Of a stretch of DNA of 64,000 nt, positions 44,145 to 56,480 are shown piece by piece; within the stretch, counting starts at the first letter, position 1; every line of letters begins with the position of its first letter. Position numbers and translations under genes: made by a program. The DNA is from Pegoplata infirma (Eukaryota > Arthropoda > Insecta > Diptera > Anthomyiidae): assembly GCA_963921195.1 (NCBI GenBank), contig OY992540.1, forward strand, positions 190,015,576-190,079,575, given 5' to 3'. Below the pieces are notes generated by a model. The model was not told where the DNA came from, ran no database searches, and worked only from the letters and a program-made list of their open reading frames with translations.

Positions 44145-44577
44145 CAGAAAAGCCTGTATTTCAACTTTTTATGCAATTTTAATATTTGGATTTATTTGCT
44201 ATTTTATTAATTTATTTCGTTATTTTCAAAATAAATAGTTTCAAAATGTTTCAATTAGTGTAATTTGATAATAAATTAAATCTAAAAAAAATTAATATTA
44301 ATTAATAAAAAAATTTTTCGTATTTGCTTGAAACAATTTCTGTGCTGATGCACATTGCATTTAATGCACATATAAATTCCGGTGGTCAAGGGGAGATATT
44401 TTTTAATTGCAGAAAGATGAGACTTAACATTTATAACAAAATATACCTGAACTTCATCCTTTTCATACAAAAATATTTTTTTGAAAAAAGTGATCGAAAT
44501 GGGTTATCATGCAGGGGGCCCCTTTTTCGATTTTAGATCTTTTCCCAATTGCGATTACACGGGTCAATTTTTTTCTC

Positions 44578-44722
44578 ATATGTGGTTCACACTTACGACC
44601 TTAAACAAGTTGTTTAACAAAACACCAGTAACAGAATAAAAACGTAATGGATACAGAAAAAAGAATTTTTTAAACACGTAGCCCTTAAACTCTCAAAAAT
44701 AGCAAGTGTGAACTGCACATTA
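44578..44722. mobile_element. 145-bp inverted-repeat MITE
   Basis: ATATGTGGTTCACACTT at the left and AAGTGTGAACTGCACATTAT at the right are inverted. Target duplication not clear. Non-coding. Confidence 0.45.
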
Positions 44723-45230
44723 TGCGTTCTTAAATTCTTATATAATATGACTGTGCCTCTAATAAAACAATAAATTTTTTTTTTCTGGATTCTGGTGTTG
44801 TGACATAAAATTTTGTAACGTCTGCTTGATTGAAATTTTGGAATTTACAAAAAAGAACATTAGTATTTTTTTTACAACGCAAAAAAGAGTGCAGTGACAT
44901 TCAATGTACATATTTATGTATATCAAATATTAACAATGTTTGCAAAAGAAAAAATTTCATCACAGAAAAGGTCTAAATTTTTTAAGATCTACTTTTATTA
45001 ATGGTCATAAAAACCGTGACAACAAATATTTCTTTTATGTTTTTATGGCTTTTAAAATTCAAGTAGCTAACTCCTTTTTGTTATGTGACCATGCAAACGA
45101 TTACTGATCGATGTAACATCTTTTGCAATTCGTTAGTCAGGTAAAACCTAATAATGTGATGAAAAGAAAATGTTTGACGTCACAACTAAAACAAACGAAA
45201 ATAAGAATACAAAAAACCGAAACAAAACCG
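44723..45230. other. gene-free AT-rich stretch
   Basis: No ORF, RNA gene or element border recognised before the ATTGGTATTGG arm begins. Confidence 0.4.
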
Positions 45231-45840
45231 ATACGAAAGTAGAAAAAAAATGAATTGGTATTGGTTTTTTATTGGTATTGGTTTTGAAGAATAAAAGTAT
45301 TGGTTTTTAATTGGTATTGGTAGTGGGGAATCGGTATTGGTTTTTTATCGGTATTGGTATCGCACAAATAAAGGTATTGGTTTTTAATTGGTATTGGTTT
45401 TCAATTTGAATTGGTATTAACGGGTATTGGTATCGAAAAGGTATTGGTACCCATCATTGCTTTTCAGTAATATGTTATAAAAGCACTTCTAAGTAATAAT
45501 ATCTCCTTGCACTTGCAGTTTTTAACCTTTACAATTCAATTAACTTATAAATTACTTAAAAACTTAATAAAAATTACACAATTTTTAAGTTTTAATAAAA
45601 ACAAGTAAATGTTTAAAATGTTTTAATTAACTTATTATTTTACTGCTTATTGGTAATGGGTTTTTACTCCTTATTAGTAATCCGAGTCAGTAACTACTTA
45701 TTTATCTCCATACTCTTCACTACTTATTTTTGTCTCACGCCCTTGTTAAAATAATTAGTGTTTCATTCAATAAGTAACTACTGATTAACATCTGATTCGG
45801 ATTACAAAACCCATTACTAGTAATGCCAATTTTTGCTGGG

Positions 45841-46054
45841 TTTGCTGTGATCATAAAAATACTGTCTTTAATTTAAGAAAATATTTTTATAGTTTTAGAT
45901 TAAAAAAAAAACTTGAATAATGGAAGGAAATGTATTCTTAATGGATAGAAATGTTGCTACATAAAAATAAAGTGTTTCCTTTAAAAAAAGTTAAATAATA
46001 TTATTATTGTGACACTTGGAACAACGTGCTAGAAGTAGAAGGATACCATAGTGG
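45841..46054. other. AT-rich spacer
   Basis: Between two MITEs; nothing recognised. Confidence 0.35.
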
Positions 46055-46056
46055 TA

Positions 46057-46636
46057 TACTCAAAAAAAAAAAAAATCTGGTAAAACGCCTGGAAAAATGC
46101 CTTGTAATCCCGTTCTACCAATATTTAACAATTTTCCTTGATTTTTAACAAAAAATCTTGTACTTTGCTCAAACGATAACTACAGTTTTATTGGTAATTT
46201 TACAAATTTATTTTCGTAATTGTATTCTACCATTTTGAAAGGTTATTTTACAAAAAAAAATGTAAAAATATTTATTGCGAGGATTCTAGTTAATTTACAC
46301 AAAAAAACTGTTATTTTACAAAAATGATTTTATTACAAGGTTTTATGTTGTTTAACAATTTTTTTTTTGTAAATTTACCATTTTGGTTTGTAAATTTACC
46401 ATTTTTTAAACATATTTACCATTTTTTCTTGTAAGTTTACCATTTTTTTGTAATATTCCGGTTTTAAAACAATATTTTTACCAATAAAATTGGTAATTTT
46501 ACCAATTTTTGGCACATTCAAAATTACGAGGAAATCCTCGTAATTTTACGAGAATTTTACCTACCTCCTATTTTACGAGAATAGCCTCGTAAAATCACGA
46601 GATTTTTTGGTAACTTAACAAGTTTTTTTTTGAGTG
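46057..46636. mobile_element. GTAAAATTAC-type MITE, nearly complete
   Basis: Left end TACTCAAAAAAAAAAAAATC, right end (inverted) CACTCAAAAAAAAACTTG, TA outside on both sides (46055-46056 and 46637-46638). Interior motifs CCTGGAAAAATGCCTTGTAA, TAAAATTGGTAATTTTACC and CGAGGAAATCCTCG. Confidence 0.7.
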
Positions 46637-46984
46637 TATTTATCTCAAGAGATGGAAAATGGCTGTACACTTTCCCAAAGGTGGTCAAATGAATAACAAT
46701 ATTTAAACTAGGGCTTCCAATCCCGACAGAGGCGTATCCAGGATTTTATTTCGGTGGGGGCCCAACATTTTTTGTCATTTTTTTTTTTTTACAAAAAATT
46801 TACATAACAGCACATTGTTTTATAATTTTTCTCGATCTTTTCCTTGAACTGGGTGTAACACAATCAGATTCTTCGTTTTTGTGTAAGTTTAAAACTGTTG
46901 AGGAAAAAAATTAAAATTTTTTTATATTTTAAAATTTTTTGAGAGACTTAAGCCTTTTTTTAAAGTGTGAATTGTATCAGATGC

Positions 46985-47253
46985 TGATACATTTTTACAA
47001 ATAAGATTATCGAAATCTGAATTTTTTTCAAGGAAAAGTCTAAGATTCTATGACAATTTCCAGTTAAGACAGTTTTTGTTATAGAAAAAGTCAAAGACTC
47101 TCAATCATATTTCCAATGGAAAACGTTTCTCGGGAAAAAGTCACTTTAGAAAAACATATTTATAAAATACTTTTCTAAAAGAAAAGACTCCGATTATAAG
47201 ACATTTTCCCAGAATCTGAGATATTTCTAGTCTAGCACATTTTCTCAGAAACA
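46985..47253. repeat. GAGACATTTTTCC/GGAAAAAGTCTC array, part 1
   Basis: Palindromic ~40-bp unit, here degenerate. Continues at 48252 after the nested hAT. The same unit is found at 33895-34230. Confidence 0.7.
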
Positions 47254-47261
47254 TTCTACAC

Positions 47262-48243
47262 CAATGGTTCTCAAACGGTGGGTCGCGACCCCCTAGGGGG
47301 TAGCGGAAGAGTTTCAGGGGGGTCGCGAACAAATTTGTTAAAACCTTTAATTTTGGTAAATTTAAAACACATTATTTTTATTGTTTTAAAAAAATACAAA
47401 TACTTTTATTAAGGAAAAAAATTTTCACTTGAGGTTCCTCCGTAATCACTGTGCAGTTGTTAATTTCGCGGGATGGCCAACACTTGTTTGTGAAGTGTTT
47501 TGATTGAGTCAGGGATCTGACAGTTCGTTTTCTATTAACTTTTCGATGCTGATTCCGAATCTGGTTTCCAAATTTTTCTAGTACGTTGGGTTTTTGAGAA
47601 AATTAAAGGCAAAGTTCACAAAAACGTATTCTTGTGCATTTTAAAGAGCTTTGTTTCTGAAATTTTCGGATGCGTCTGGGATCTGACCACTTTTTGATTT
47701 ACTTTTTAATGCTGATTCCAAATCTGGATCAGAATAACGATTCTAGATTCGTGATCGAATAAAATTTCTATCACTACCAAACATTGGTACATAATTTTGA
47801 AAAAAGAACAATCATTACTCCACTTTAAATGCTTTCTTGGTAAACATTTCTTCATTTCTGATCAGGTTTAACTGGTGTTTTTTTTATATTTTTGGAAATA
47901 AAAAATCGATGAAGCTGGTAAGTTTCGATATAAAATGCCGTAGTTCGGGACCTGGTTTCCAAATTTTTGAGCAAATTGAGGTCAAAGTTCACAAAAATTG
48001 TGTTTTATTTTTTTAGAAGTTTTTACTTGAAATTTTTGGTATGCGTCTGGGATCTGACCACACGGTTTCGATTAATCTTTCAATGTTGCTCCTGAATTTG
48101 GTTTCGAAATTTTTCCATTACTTTAGGTTTTTGAAAAAACTGAGGTCAAAGTTCATGTTAATATTTTTTTTTATGTTAGGGGGTCGCGAAAAAATTTTAA
48201 TATTGAAAAGGGGTCGCAAAGCAAAAATTAGTGAGAAGCTCTG
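47262..48243. mobile_element. hAT element (GGGTCGCGACCC family), copy 2
   Basis: Termini CAATGGTTCTCAAACGGTGG and, inverted, CAGAGCTTCTCACTAATTTT, with a perfect 8-bp duplication TTCTACAC (47254-47261 and 48244-48251; T2, A7). Opposite orientation to 38336-40559. The interior has three loose ~200-240-bp repeats (GGGATCTGACCA, GTTTTTGAGAAAATT.AGGTCAAAGTTCA). Non-coding. Confidence 0.92.
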
Positions 48244-48251
48244 TTCTACAC

Positions 48252-49510
48252 AAAAAGTTTTAGATTCTGAAAAAATCTTCGCTTTTTCTATAAGAAAAAT
48301 AATTCAGATTCTGAGACCTTTTTAAAAAGAAAACAGAATGAAAAAAGTCTTAGATTCTAAAACCTTTTTCCTAAAGAAAAATTCTTGGATTCTGAGAAAA
48401 TTTTTCCTATAGAAAAAGTTTTAAATTCTGAGACATTTTGCCTATAGAAAAAGTCTCAGATTCTTTGACATTTTTCCTATAGAAAATGTCTCAGATTCTC
48501 AGAAATTTTTTCTACAGAAAATTTCTTAGATTCTGAGACATTTTTCCTATCGAAAAAGTCTCAGATTCATAAACACCTTTCCTATAGAAAAAGTGTCAAA
48601 TTCTTAGACATTTTCCTATAGAACAAGTCTCAGATTCATTTGCCTTTAGGAAATTGTCAGATTCTGAAACATTTTTCATATAGAAATAGCCTCAGATTCT
48701 GAGACATTTTTCCTAAAGAAAAATATTTTTCTGAGACATTATTCTTATAGAAAAAAATATTTTTACAATAGAAAAAGTCTCAGATTTTGAGCATTTTTCT
48801 ATACAAAAAGTCTCAGCTTGTGTCTCTGAGACATTTTTCCTATACACAAAATCTTAGATTTTGAGATAATTTTCCTTAAGAAAATTCTGAGAAATTATTC
48901 CTATAGAAAGATCTCAGATTCTAAAACATTTTTCATATAGAAAAGTATTTTTTTTTATAGAAAAAATCTCAGATTTTGAGACATTTTTCAGATGCATGCA
49001 CATTATTCCTATAGAAAGTTCTCAGATTCTGAAACATTTTTCATATAGAAAAGCCTCAGATTCTGAGAATTTTTTATAGAAAAAGTCCCAGATTCTGAGA
49101 GATTTTTCCTATAGAAAAGGTCTTAGAATCTGAGAAAAAGGCCAATATTTTAAGACATACCTATAGAAGAAGTCTTAGATTCTCAGACATTTGTCTTAAA
49201 GAAAGATTTAGATTCTGAGACATTTTTTTTTAGAAAAGTGTAAGATTCTCAGACATTTTTTTTTTAATAAATAGTCTCGTTCTGAGATATTTTTCTAAAA
49301 GGCAAAGTCGCATTTGAAGATTTGACTACATTTTACGTACAATTAGGTCCATTTTTTGTGTACATAAAACTTCAGGTTCTAAGATATTTTTTCATTAGAA
49401 TTAAGTTGAAAAGTTTCAAATTCTAAGAAAAAATTTTCAGATTTTGAGATTTTTTTAACAGAAAAATTTTCAGTTTCAAATCATTTTTCTTCAAAAAATT
49501 TTAGATTCTT
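48252..49510. repeat. GAGACATTTTTCC palindromic array, part 2
   Basis: About 25-30 degenerate copies of a ~40-bp unit: TCAGATTCTGAGACATTTTT then CCTATAGAAAAAGTC. The unit is its own approximate inverse, so both strands look alike. No coding capacity. Confidence 0.85.
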
Positions 49511-49694
49511 AATGTTTTTCCAATTTTTTTAAGAAATTTTTTAATATTGTACTTGTTATTATTATGATACCAAATCCTGAAATTTGTGAAATCATTTCGG
49601 TGGGGGCCCGGCCCCCCCCTGTATACGCCACTGAATCCCGAAATGGCGATCCCGGAAATCTTGAGATTTTCGGAATTAGACGAATCCCGAATAT

Positions 49695-49800
49695 CGCACA
49701 CCAAAAAAAAAACTTTGTCAAATTACTAGGAAAAGTCTCGTAATCCCATTTTACCAATATTTGAAAGTTTTCCTTGCTTTTTAACAAACAAATTTGTATC
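49695..49800. repeat. terminal fragment of a GTAAAATTAC-type MITE
   Basis: CACACCAAAAAAAAAAACTTTG and GTAATCCCATTTTACCAATA match one end of 22210-22751; the rest is missing. Confidence 0.5.
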
Positions 49801-50682
49801 GAAATTTATATTTTAACATGATAATGTTTTTAGGCTGGTGTCTAATTTTCAAAAAGTTGTAGGACGCCACCTCAGTTTGACTATATATGCTAACAATTAT
49901 CGAAAAAGAAAGCAAGAATTACTATTTTCATTTTCTTAAAACCAAAAATTTTAATAACTTGGGTTTGTAACTTGGATAATAATTCACCTCGTGGTGAATA
50001 AACCCGGTTTTCACCAGCTGTTGAATAAAAAGTACCATAATTATTTTTCAACAAAAAAAATTTTTTTTTCATCAATTTTTTGTTTTTTTTTTTCATCAAA
50101 CTTTTTTTTTCATCAAACTTTTTTTTTCATAAAATTTTTATTTTCATCAAACTTTTTTTATAATTTTTTTTTATCAGTTTTTTTTTCATCAACTTTTTTT
50201 TTCATCAAATTTTTTTAAATAAACATATATTTTCACACACAAATTTTTTTTCGACTAAGCACATTTAGTCAATAATTTGTAGATTGGAAACCGAATTAAA
50301 GTAAAAAAAATATATCGTCGAACTATATTTATTACTATGTCAAAAAACAAATATTTTTTTAGAGTTGACATATTTTGTTTTATCAATTTTTTTGTTTTTT
50401 CATCTAATTTTTTTTCATATAATTTTTTTTTTTAATTTTTTTATCAATTTTTTTTTATCATCAAAATATTTTTCATAAATTTTTTTGTATCATATTTTTT
50501 TCATCAAATTTTTTTATCAAATTTTATATTATCAATTTTTTTCTCACCAAAAAAATTTTTTTTTTCATATTTTTTTTCACCAATTTTTTTTTTTAGATCA
50601 AAAAATTTTTCTTTTCATCAAAAACTTTTTTTCATCAAAATATTTTTTCACCAAAAATTTTGGGTTCATTAAATTTTTTTAT
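49801..50682. repeat. low-complexity TTTTTTTCATCAAA array
   Basis: From 50040 to 50670 the sequence is a degenerate TTTTTTTTCATCAAA repeat; frames through it are Phe-rich artefacts. 49801-50039 is AT-rich without a recognised feature. 50222-50400 interrupts the array. Confidence 0.7.
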
Positions 50683-52627
50683 ACCCTCCACTTAGTGATG
50701 GAGGGTATACATATATAAGTTTGTCATTCCGTTTGTAACTCATCGAAATATCGGTCTAGGACCCCATAAAGTATATATGGGGCATTCCATGTGAAATCGG
50801 ACACTTTGAAAAACTTTTTTTTTTAGATTTTCCCAATTTGTTTACAGTTTTTAGTACCCTTCGAAAACTCCTTCGTGATAAATTTTCAGATTTTTTTGAT
50901 GACCCGTTCAAAAGATATAGAATTTTTAAAAATTGGTAGTTTGTTCCTTTACTCAAACTTCTTTTAATCATAACTTCTTCAATAATGGTCCAAATTTCAA
51001 ATTTTTTTTTTCAAAATTTTTATTTTTTTACGTACTTTCTAAAAAAAAATCCCAAAAAATTCTTAAAAGCGCTCTAGTATGCGATTTTTAAGTTTTAAAA
51101 TTTAAATCTCATTTTTGAAAATGTTTGTACTCTTCGATTTTTTTGAAATTTTTTTGTGTAAAACTTCTATCAATTCTACAAATAACAGTTGGAGCAAATT
51201 TTATAAAAATGTAATTTTGTGTGGGAGCCTACTTAGGGAGTGGAGATAGGGCGTAGGTATATTTAGAAAAAATGTTGTAGGGTAAAAATAAATGGGGGTC
51301 GGTCTCACTAATGACCCCTCTCGGACGCACTATTGGACCGGTAGAAGCTGATTAAATAAAACAAATTTACAAAAAATAAAAAAAAAATTGCATGGGGACC
51401 ACCTTAACATTTAAAGATAGAGGGTAGGTGTGTTCAGAGAAAATGTTTGGACTAAAAAAATATTTTGGGTCGGTCATACATTTTGTTGCTCTAAGGGCAC
51501 TAGTAAGGCAGTTAGAGCGGTTGGAACAAATTTTAAAGAATGTCGTTTTGTGTGGGAGCCCCCTTAGAAATTGGAGATAGGGTATTAGTTTGTTCCAAAG
51601 AAATGTTAAGACGTAAAAATTAATGGGGGTCGGTCTTATAAAGGACCCCTCTATGACGCACCATTGGAGCAGCAGAAATGATTTTAAGATTGAAAAATTA
51701 CAATAAAATTTTTTCAAAAAATTTTAAAAAATAGTAATAATCGTTATCCCACGATCTTCCTGGGCAAAAAATTTGTAGAATTGATAGAAGTTTTACACAA
51801 AAAAATTTCAAAAAAATCGAAGAGTACAAACATTTTCAAAAAAGAGATTTAAATTTAAAACTTAAAAATCTCATACTAGAGCGCTTTTAAGAATTTTTTG
51901 GGATTTTTTTTTAGAAAGTACGTAAAAAAACAAAAATTTTAAAAAAAAAAAAATTGAAATTTGGACCATTATTGAAGAAGTTATGATTAAAAGAAGTTTG
52001 AGTAAAGGAACAAACTACCAATTTTTAAAAATTCGATATCTTTTGAACGGGTCATCAAAAAAATCTGAAAATTTACCACGAAGGAGTTTTCGAAGGGTAC
52101 TAAAAACTGTAAACAAATTGGGAAAATCTAAAAAAAAGTTTTTCAAAGTGTCCGATTTCACATGGAATGCCCCATATATTATTAATCAGTAATCGATTTT
52201 AAGACATTCTAGCGATGTCCGTCTGTCTGTGGAAATGGTGATCACGACCAAAATATTACACGGAGATGACTGAAACTTAACATATTTATTGGAAGTTCTC
52301 CTGAGCAGTTTGGTATTGCATTTGAGCGATATCGGTTCAGCGGTTCAAAAGTTATGATCGAAAATGTAAGGACATCTCCAAAATGTTGGCACATTCAACA
52401 TAACCTAAAAATACAAAATGCTTTAATTCGGCTGCTGGTTGACATATGTAAACATAATAGAACACCGAAAGATACTTAAACAAGTACGAACACACTTTTT
52501 GACAAAAAAAGAAAAAAAATCGCGGATTTTTTTTTTCCAAAATTTTTTTTTCGCGGAAATTTTTTTTCAAATTTTTTTTTTCTTAAGTTTTTTGCAATAA
52601 TCTTTTTGATATTGTGGAGGGTATTAA
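50683..52627 (+). repeat. mini-me-like repeat split by the GGGGCATTCC element
   Basis: TATACCCTCCACTTAGTGATG to GTATATAT before 50779 and ATATATTATTAATCAGTAAT, ATTCTAGCGATGTCCGTCTG after 52173. A short GTCY run at 52218-52230, and ends at GATATTGTGGAGGGTATTAA. Related to 26040-27253 (inverse). Confidence 0.75.
50779..52173. mobile_element. GGGGCATTCC fold-back element, complete
   Basis: 1395 bp with ~400-bp arms starting GGGGCATTCCATGTGAAATC at both ends. It is inserted in the (TA)n of a mini-me-like repeat, apparently with a ~4-bp duplication that cannot be phased because the site is TATATA. The middle holds several GGGGGTCGGTC/GAGATAGGG boxes. Superfamily unknown. The damaged relative in gypsy (17045-18085) lacks the second arm. 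Confidence 0.8.
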
Positions 52628-52639
52628 TATAACAAAAAA

Positions 52640-53265
52640 TCGTGTACTTTGCTCAAACGAGAACTACAGTTTTATTGGTAATTTTACAAGTTTATTTTCG
52701 TAATTGTATTCTACCATTTTGAAAGGTTATTTTACAAAAAAAAAACTGTAATTTTACAACAAAATTTTTATTACGTGGGTTCTAGTTAAATTACAAAAAA
52801 AATTATGTATACGAGGATTTATGTTGTTTAACAAATAAAAACATTTTTTTTTTTTTGTAAATGATTTTTTTTTTTTTTAAATTGAAAAATATTTAAAAAA
52901 AAGTTGACAAAATTTTGAAAAATTTATTACGAGGGTTCTAGTTAATTTACAAAAAAAAAACAGTTATTTTATAAAAATTATTTTATTACGAGGATTAATG
53001 TTGTTTAACAATTTGGTTTGTAAATTTACCATTTTTTTAAACATATTTACCAATTTTTCTTGTAAGTTTACCATTTTTTTTTTTTTATTTTTCCGGTTTT
53101 AAAACAATATTTTTACCAATAAAATTGGTTATTTTACCAATTTTTGGCGCATTCAAAATTACGAGGAAATCCTCGTAATTTTACAAGAATTTTACCTATT
53201 TTACGAGAATAGCCTCGTCAACTCACGAGATTTTTTGGTAACTTTACAAGTTTTTTTTTTTAAGT
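52640..53265. repeat. GTAAAATTAC-type MITE fragment
   Basis: The interior matches 46057-46636 (CTACAGTTTTATTGGTAATT, AAATTACGAGGAAATCC, TTTTTTGGTAACTTTACAAG). The left border is missing and the right end is degenerate. Confidence 0.6.
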
Positions 53266-53771
53266 GAAGTACATTCTAGCGGTTTGGAAGAAATAGTAAA
53301 AAGGTCGAAATAATCTAAAAAAAATCCGTTTTTATCCTTCTATTTCATTTTTCGCATTTAACCCCCAATAGGACCTTAAAAACCATGTAAATCTTAAATT
53401 ATGGTTTTAATAAAATATGTAAATTGCAGAACAATCGGAGTGTAAGCTGTCCTTCCTTTTTTCTTTGTTATTTGATCACAAATCCGAATTTTGACGGAAT
53501 GCTGCCACTTAAAACAGTTATTATTTTGAGTGTAAGTGTTACTTCTTTATAGACATTTACAACCAGATCGTTTGTGCAAATGAAATTGTTTCTGCTATTT
53601 TTTTTTTATTTAAATTAATTTGTAGATTTCATTATGTATTTTATTAAATTAAAGCGTTGTAAATAAAGTTTATGGTCTTAGCCTGGACAAGGAAAAAGTA
53701 TATTTGTGTTAATTAAAAAAGTTTGTTTCTCCAAGCAGTAGTTGACACATTTTACCATAAACCAGGCAATT
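53266..53771. other. gene-free AT-rich stretch
   Basis: A TTATTTTGAGTG motif at about 53521-53532 may be a lone MITE end. No gene recognised. Confidence 0.4.
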
Positions 53772-53779
53772 ATATACAT

Positions 53780-56480
53780 TAGAGTGTCCCTTATTTTGGA
53801 AATGTTGGAAATGTTGAGACGGTACCCCCTCATTTTTTTTCCTTTTGACTAAAAAATAACTCAGGAAAAATTTTACGCCCCTACGACCACGCCTTCCCTA
53901 CGCGACGGGGCCGTAAAGAGCGGGGCCTTAAAAATCATTTTTCCATACAAAGCAAAAAAATTTTTTTTTGATTTTGGTGGGATGAGGCTTTCAGTTCTAA
54001 AAAATTTAGAGCTTTTGGGGTCCTTCAGTAAAAATTTTTTAAAATTTTTTTTTTTTTAGTTTTGACAAGCAACGGTTTTAGTTGTAATGTTGCTTTTAAT
54101 GATATATATTCATAAAAAAATATTATTCATATCTGTGACATCTTGACATAAAAAATGCATTTTTTACCCTTTTTTAGATCACGATAAAGATGTCACAGAT
54201 AGGAATAATATTTTTTTATGAAAATACTAGCTGGCCCGGTCCGCGTTGCTGGCCCAAATATAAGATCAGTGTTATATTTCGTCTCGATTCAGACATATAG
54301 CCCTGCAAAAAAGTCATGAATTTCTTGCCTTAGAAAAATTGGTGGGCATGGTTTTAAACGACCCGATTATGTAGATAATCATCCTTAAATTATATTTTAG
54401 GATCTAAAAAAAATTACCATGTCTTCGACTTTGCGAACTGTACAAATTTAAAACTTCTTTAGTATCATTACGAAAACAATTAGCTATTGTCTTGAGTTCA
54501 AACAACCATTAATAGTTTTCCCGAATTTTCCATTTTTCTGGGACACTTTTCTCATTTATATTTCATTCAAAACCTAATTAGAACTATAATTAACATGTTT
54601 AGACAAAAGTGGGCGTTAAAATTTGTGTGGTATATTAAACTTGTGCATATGGTAACAATACCCAAGGATTTAAAATCATGTGTACCAAGTTTAAGCGGAA
54701 TCTATTAAGAAATATTTTTTAATATATCGAATTAGAGTAAAGAATATATTTTAGATAAATCGAAAAAAAGTTGGCGAGGACAATTTTTCTTTCCGAACAA
54801 TTATATGGACTATTACGAACATTTAAAAACAAAAAATAGCCAAATCGGTCCAGGCGTTCTCAAGTGGTATAAATTTTAAGGATATTGAAAAATGTGGACT
54901 TTGAAGTGGGGGAGGACAATAAATATTTCCGTAAAGTCCTTATTTGGACTATAATGATCTTTAAGAAAAAATTTAGTCGTTCTCCGATTTTAGATGTATT
55001 GAAAAATGTGGGTGTGAAAAATTTTTATTTCCGTTAAAACCTAAGTTGGACTATGACGAACATTTAAAAAAAAGTTTAGTCAAATCGATCCAGCCCTTCT
55101 CCGATTTCAGATGTATCGAAAAAAGAAGGCGTAAAAGTGGGCGTGATTAATTTGTTTTCCGAAAAAACCAAAGAAAAACATTAAAAAAATAAGACGAACA
55201 TTTAAAGAAAAATATTATACAAATTGGTCAGTTTTCATGTGATGCGATTACCAACGAACTACATTTGATTTTATTTATATTTTATTTTTCTATGAAGCAA
55301 ATTTTATATATATCGAAAAAAGGAGTGGTTGACAACTTTTCTTACCATAAAAACCTTATTTGAATTTAACCAACTTGGTCCATCCATTCAAAAGTGGGCA
55401 TAGAAGTGGAAAATTGTTTTTTCCAAAAAACCTTTGCTGGACTATGACGAACATTAAAAAAAAAAATAGACAAACATTAAAAAAAATAGACCATTCTATG
55501 AAATATGTTTATCGGGAAAAGTGATCGTTAAAGTAGCCGTGCACAATTTTTCTTTTGCGGACTATAACCAAATCGGTCTAGCCGTCTTAGATCTTTCGAT
55601 ACATAGAAAAAAGTGGGCGTGGGAAATCCTAATACCCATAAAACCTTAGTTCAATTATGACGAACATTTTCAACAAAAATTAGCCAAAGTGGGAGTGGTC
55701 AATTTTTTTTTCCTAAAAACCAAAGATGATGAAAATTCATTTAAAGAAAAATTTCAAATCGGTGCAGCCATTCTCAGATTTTATATAAATTGAAAAAGTG
55801 GGCGTAATAGGGGGCATGGTCGATTTTGCTTTCAGTAAAAACTTAAATTGGATTATTACGAACATTTAAATAAAAAATTACCCAAATCGGTACAGCCGTT
55901 TTCCGATTTTAGATAAATCGAAAAAAGTGGGCGTAAAAGTGGGCGTGGTCAATTTTTCTTTACGTAAAAACCTAAGTTGAACTATGACGAACATTTCAAA
56001 AAAAAAATTGTCCAAATCGGTCAAGCCGTACTCAACTGATGCTGTTACCAACGAACGACAATTGATTTTTATTTATATAGATATCATTAAAAGCAACAAT
56101 TCAACTAAAACGGTTGCTTGTCAAAACTAAAAAAAAAAAATATTTTTTAAAAAATTTTTACTGTAGGACCCCAAAAGCTCTAATTTTTTTTTTCGAAAAA
56201 TTTTTTAGAACTGAGAGCCTTATCCCACCAAAATAAAATTTTTTGTCGTGAATAAGCTAACCAAGTAATATTATAATTAATAACAAAAAAATTTAAAATC
56301 AAAAAAAAATTTTTTTGCTTTGTATGGAAAAATGATTTTTAAGGCCCCGCTCTTTACGGCCCCGTCGCGTAGGGAAGGCGTGGTCGTAGGGGCGTAAAAT
56401 TTTTCCTGAGTTATTTTTTAGTCAAAAGGAAAACAATGAGGGGGTACCGTCTCAACATTTCCAAAATAAGGGACACTCTA
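53780..56480. mobile_element. hAT-like fold-back with minisatellite core
   Basis: Arms of ~330-450 bp start TAGAGTGTCCCTTATTTTGG at both ends and include CGTAGGGAAGGCGTGGTCG and its inverse. The duplication ATATACAT/ATATACAC matches 7 of 8 (53772-53779 and 56481-56488; T2, A7). The centre is occupied by another repeat (54232-56085). No transposase. Confidence 0.82.
54232..56085. repeat. inserted repeat with ~130-140-bp tandem units
   Basis: Starts CTAGCTGGCCCGGTCCGCG and ends TTGATTTTTATTTATATAGAT within the fold-back arms. Between 54780 and 56040 about nine degenerate units carry CCAAATCGGTC, GTGGGCGTGG, TTTTCTTTCCG and GGACTATGACGAACATTTAA. Class unknown; no protein. Confidence 0.65.

Larger units (their letters stand above)
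37138..45459. mobile_element. hAT-like element with ATTGGTATTGGT arms, itself full of insertions
   Basis: Termini CAAGGATGGGTACCAAT and, inverted, CAATGATGGGTACCAAT, with a perfect 8-bp duplication CTTTTCAG (37130-37137 and 45460-45467; T2, A7). Arms of 200-250 bp are ATTGGTATTGG minisatellite. The interior holds tandem repeats, a second hAT, two CMC-type fold-backs, a MULE-like element and MITEs. No transposase recognised. Confidence 0.85.
37023..45840. mobile_element. CCCAGCAAAAA MITE split by an 8.3-kb hAT-like element
   Basis: CCCAGCAAAAACATGGTAATG at the left and CCCAGCAAAAATTGGCATTA inverted at the right. The MITE itself is only 37023-37137 and 45460-45840, with GTAATG/CATTAC motifs as in 33178-33599. 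All between is later insertion. Confidence 0.75.
46727..49633. mobile_element. hAT element with CAGWGGCGTA ends
   Basis: Termini CAGAGGCGTATCCAGG and, inverted, CAGTGGCGTATACAGG, with sub-terminal TTTCGGTGGGGGCCC on both sides. Perfect 8-bp duplication AATCCCGA (46719-46726 and 49634-49641). The interior is mostly the GAGACATTTTTCC array and is split by a second hAT (47262-48243). No transposase. Confidence 0.9.

Noticed and set aside
48252..49510. Regularly spaced palindromic repeats resembling a CRISPR array
   Set aside because: Units are degenerate, spacers are not unique, there are no cas genes, and the setting is a eukaryotic transposon.
50040..50718. Phe-rich frames
   Set aside because: Low-complexity TTTTTTTCATCAAA array; no conserved motif.
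50779..52173. Assignment of the GGGGCATTCC element to a TTAA-targeting superfamily
   Set aside because: The insertion site is TATATA, not TTAA; duplication length is about 4 bp but cannot be phased.
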